Assembly: GCA_013205645.1 (NCBI GenBank)
Contig: JABMMH010000105.1
Coordinates: 1-13,461, forward strand
From: Polaromonas sp.
GTDB lineage: Bacteria > Pseudomonadota > Gammaproteobacteria > Burkholderiales > Burkholderiaceae_C
Direction of reading: 5' to 3'
Length of the DNA: 13,461 nucleotides
Position numbers and translations under genes: made by a program. The notes below the pieces were generated by a model. It was not told where the DNA came from, made no database searches, and saw nothing but the letters and a program-made list of their open reading frames with translations. Of the stretch, positions 12,399-13,461 are shown piece by piece. Each line of letters starts with the position of its first letter. Within the stretch, counting starts at the first letter, position 1.

Positions 12399-12539
12399 AT
12401 GCTCAATGAGTTCTTTCTCATTCACTCTGGATTCTTTCAATGGCCATCCTCACTGTCAATATCAACGGCAAAGACACCCCCGTCAATGCCGACGCATCCA
12501 CCCCGATTTTGTGGGCTCTGCGGGACACCCTCGGCATGA
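12399..12539 (+). CDS. Possible 46-codon upstream ORF overlapping iorA
   Basis: It runs from ATG 12399, nine bases after AGGAGG, to TGA at 12537-12539. It overlaps the first 100 bases of the iorA-like gene in a different frame. The product would be MLNEFFLIHSGFFQWPSSLS followed by a Pro/Ser/Thr-rich stretch read from iorA codons in another phase, so the C-terminal part is unlikely to be selected as protein. If translated, it may simply bring ribosomes to the iorA start or act as a leader. The only support is the strong Shine-Dalgarno; iorA itself has no recognisable one. Confidence 0.2.
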   Translation: MLNEFFLIHSGFFQWPSSLSISTAKTPPSMPTHPPRFCGLCGTPSA

Positions 12540-12904
12540 CCGGTACCAAGTTCGGCTGCGGCGTTGCGATGTGCGGCGCCTGCACCGTGCACCTGAATGG
12601 CTCGGCCATTCGTTCTTGCGTGACGCCGCTGTCGGCTGCGGTGGGTCAAAAAATCACCACCATCGAAGCGCTGGCCAGCGACCCGACTGGCAAGGCCGTG
12701 CAAGACGCTTGGGTCAAGCACGACGTCGCCCAGTGCGGCTACTGCCAAAGCGGTCAAGTCATGAGCGCCACCGCCTTGCTCAAGACCAACACCAAACCCA
12801 CCGACGCTGACATCGACGCGGCCATGGCCGGCAACATTTGCCGCTGCGGCACTTACGTGCGGATTCGCGCCGCCATCAAAGGCGCCGCAGTGGCGCTGGC
12901 TTGA
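12440..12904 (+). CDS. iorA: [2Fe-2S] small subunit of an isoquinoline 1-oxidoreductase-type molybdenum hydroxylase
   Basis: Electron-transfer subunit of a xanthine-oxidase-family enzyme that hydroxylates N-heterocycles or oxidises aldehydes. The 154 residues hold a plant-type ferredoxin domain with C40, C45, C48 and C60 (GCGVAMCGAC then RSC). A helical second [2Fe-2S] domain follows with C99, C102, C134 and C136 (CGYCQSGQ and ICRCGTY). All eight cluster ligands are present. There is no FAD domain and no signal peptide. The next gene encodes a Tat-signal large subunit, so this subunit is probably carried across the membrane folded with it. The start fits the family N-terminus MAILTVNINGK, although no Shine-Dalgarno is adjacent. 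The gap to the large subunit is 11 bp. The symbol reflects family resemblance; the true substrate cannot be read from sequence. Confidence 0.92.
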   Translation: MAILTVNINGKDTPVNADASTPILWALRDTLGMTGTKFGCGVAMCGACTVHLNGSAIRSCVTPLSAAVGQKITTIEALASDPTGKAVQDAWVKHDVAQCGYCQSGQVMSATALLKTNTKPTDADIDAAMAGNICRCGTYVRIRAAIKGAAVALA

Positions 12905-12915
12905 AAGAAATCAAT

Positions 12916-13461
12916 ATGTACATTCCAACCAACCCAGCCAGCTTGACCAATCAATTACCGAAAGGCCTGCAGAGCAGGTTGCGCAAAGCGCAAGGCACGA
13001 CTCAAGCCGAAGCCACTGCCGGCGTGCCGCGCCGCAGCTTTTTGAAGCTGGCCAGTGCCAGCGGTTTTTCACTCGGCATTTTCCCGGTGCTGGCGCAAGC
13101 GCAAAGCGCCGCTTCGCCCACCGCTGCCGCCAGCAGTCTGAAGCCGACACAACAGCCTTCGGCCTTCGTCAGCATTGCGCGTGACGGCGCTGTCATGGTC
13201 ACCATCAACCGGCTTGATTTTGGGCAGGGCGTGCAAACCGGTTTGCCGATGATCTTGGCTGAAGAGCTGGACGCCGATTGGGCCATGGTGCACAGCCAGC
13301 ATGGCAATGCAGACGCGGCGTATGTCGACCCGGCCATGGGCATCCACATCACCGGCGGTTCCGGTTCCATCAAAAATTCATACACCCAGTACCGTGAACT
13401 CGGGGCCCGCACTCGCGCCATGCTGGTCTCGGCTGCTGCCGCCCCATGGGGTGTGCCCGCG
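12916..13461 (+). CDS. iorB: Molybdopterin-binding large subunit, IorB-like, N-terminal 182 residues (cut by window edge)
   Basis: Catalytic subunit partner of the preceding [2Fe-2S] protein. The frame is open from ATG 12916 to the right edge, 182 of a usual 700-plus residues. A twin-arginine signal is clear: RRSFLK at 39-44, a hydrophobic stretch to about 59, and a likely cleavage after AQA at 63. The mature enzyme should therefore act in the periplasm. Family segments follow: FVSIARDGAVMVTINRLDFG, GQGVQTGLPMILAEELDADW (103-122) and a Gly-rich TGGSGSIKNSYTQYRELGARTRAML. The n-region before the twin arginines is unusually long, 38 residues. A GTG at 13024 two codons before them is an alternative but lacks a Shine-Dalgarno. 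The catalytic Glu and the remaining molybdopterin loops lie beyond the window. Confidence 0.92.
   Translation, partial: MYIPTNPASLTNQLPKGLQSRLRKAQGTTQAEATAGVPRRSFLKLASASGFSLGIFPVLAQAQSAASPTAAASSLKPTQQPSAFVSIARDGAVMVTINRLDFGQGVQTGLPMILAEELDADWAMVHSQHGNADAAYVDPAMGIHITGGSGSIKNSYTQYRELGARTRAMLVSAAAAPWGVPA

Noticed and set aside
12208..12810. A 200-codon plus-strand open frame spanning the pdxH 5' end, the spacer and iorA
   Set aside because: It overlaps pdxH antisense and iorA in a different frame, and its product is Arg/His-rich without family resemblance.
1..13461. CRISPR arrays, insertion sequences, tRNA or rRNA genes, phage or defence genes
   Set aside because: I saw no regularly spaced repeats, terminal inverted repeats with transposase, cloverleaf sequences, or recognisable defence proteins. 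The content is core metabolism throughout.

Overview
The window is a chromosomal housekeeping segment from a high-GC betaproteobacterium, most likely Burkholderiales and probably Comamonadaceae (Rhodoferax/Polaromonas-like). This is inferred from gene content, gene order and protein style, not from a database match. The order argD-argF beside a DUF3579 gene, rpsT divergent from murJ, a SirB1-type gene, and the run hda / HAD phosphatase / pcnB / folK are all typical of that group. I see no mobile element, integrase, tRNA, rRNA or CRISPR array.

Layout from left to right. (1) 1-1747, minus strand: argF (cut by the left edge) and argD, overlapping by ATGA, for arginine biosynthesis. (2) 1932-2255, plus: a DUF3579 protein. 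(3) 2415-2717, minus: rpsT with a clear terminator and a perfect TATAAT -10. (4) 2846-5334, plus: murJ (GTG start), then a SirB1/TPR protein. (5) 5488-6938, plus: a two-gene unit with an ATGA overlap. It encodes a small exported, membrane-anchored protein (PA2779-like) and a lipoprotein C39-like cysteine peptidase with TPRs (PA2778-like). (6) 6935-7966, minus: purM, whose stop overlaps the peptidase stop. (7) 8145-11642, plus: hda, HAD phosphatase, pcnB and folK in a tight array. (8) 11653-12300, minus: pdxH. (9) 12440 to the right edge, plus: small and large subunits of an isoquinoline 1-oxidoreductase-type molybdenum hydroxylase. The large subunit carries a Tat signal and is cut by the edge.

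Most of the window is core metabolism: arginine, purine, folate and PLP synthesis, ribosome, lipid II flipping, RNA polyadenylation and control of DnaA. The least explained part is the PA2779/PA2778-type pair. The peptidase is co-translated with a small protein built like a processed, membrane-anchored substrate. A textbook intrinsic-terminator hairpin lies inside the peptidase signal-peptide codons, where it could set the ratio of the two proteins. Other points worth attention are a 37-nt interrupted hairpin between purM and hda, and a consensus Shine-Dalgarno upstream of iorA that serves a different reading frame. Two convergent gene pairs have almost no room for terminators.
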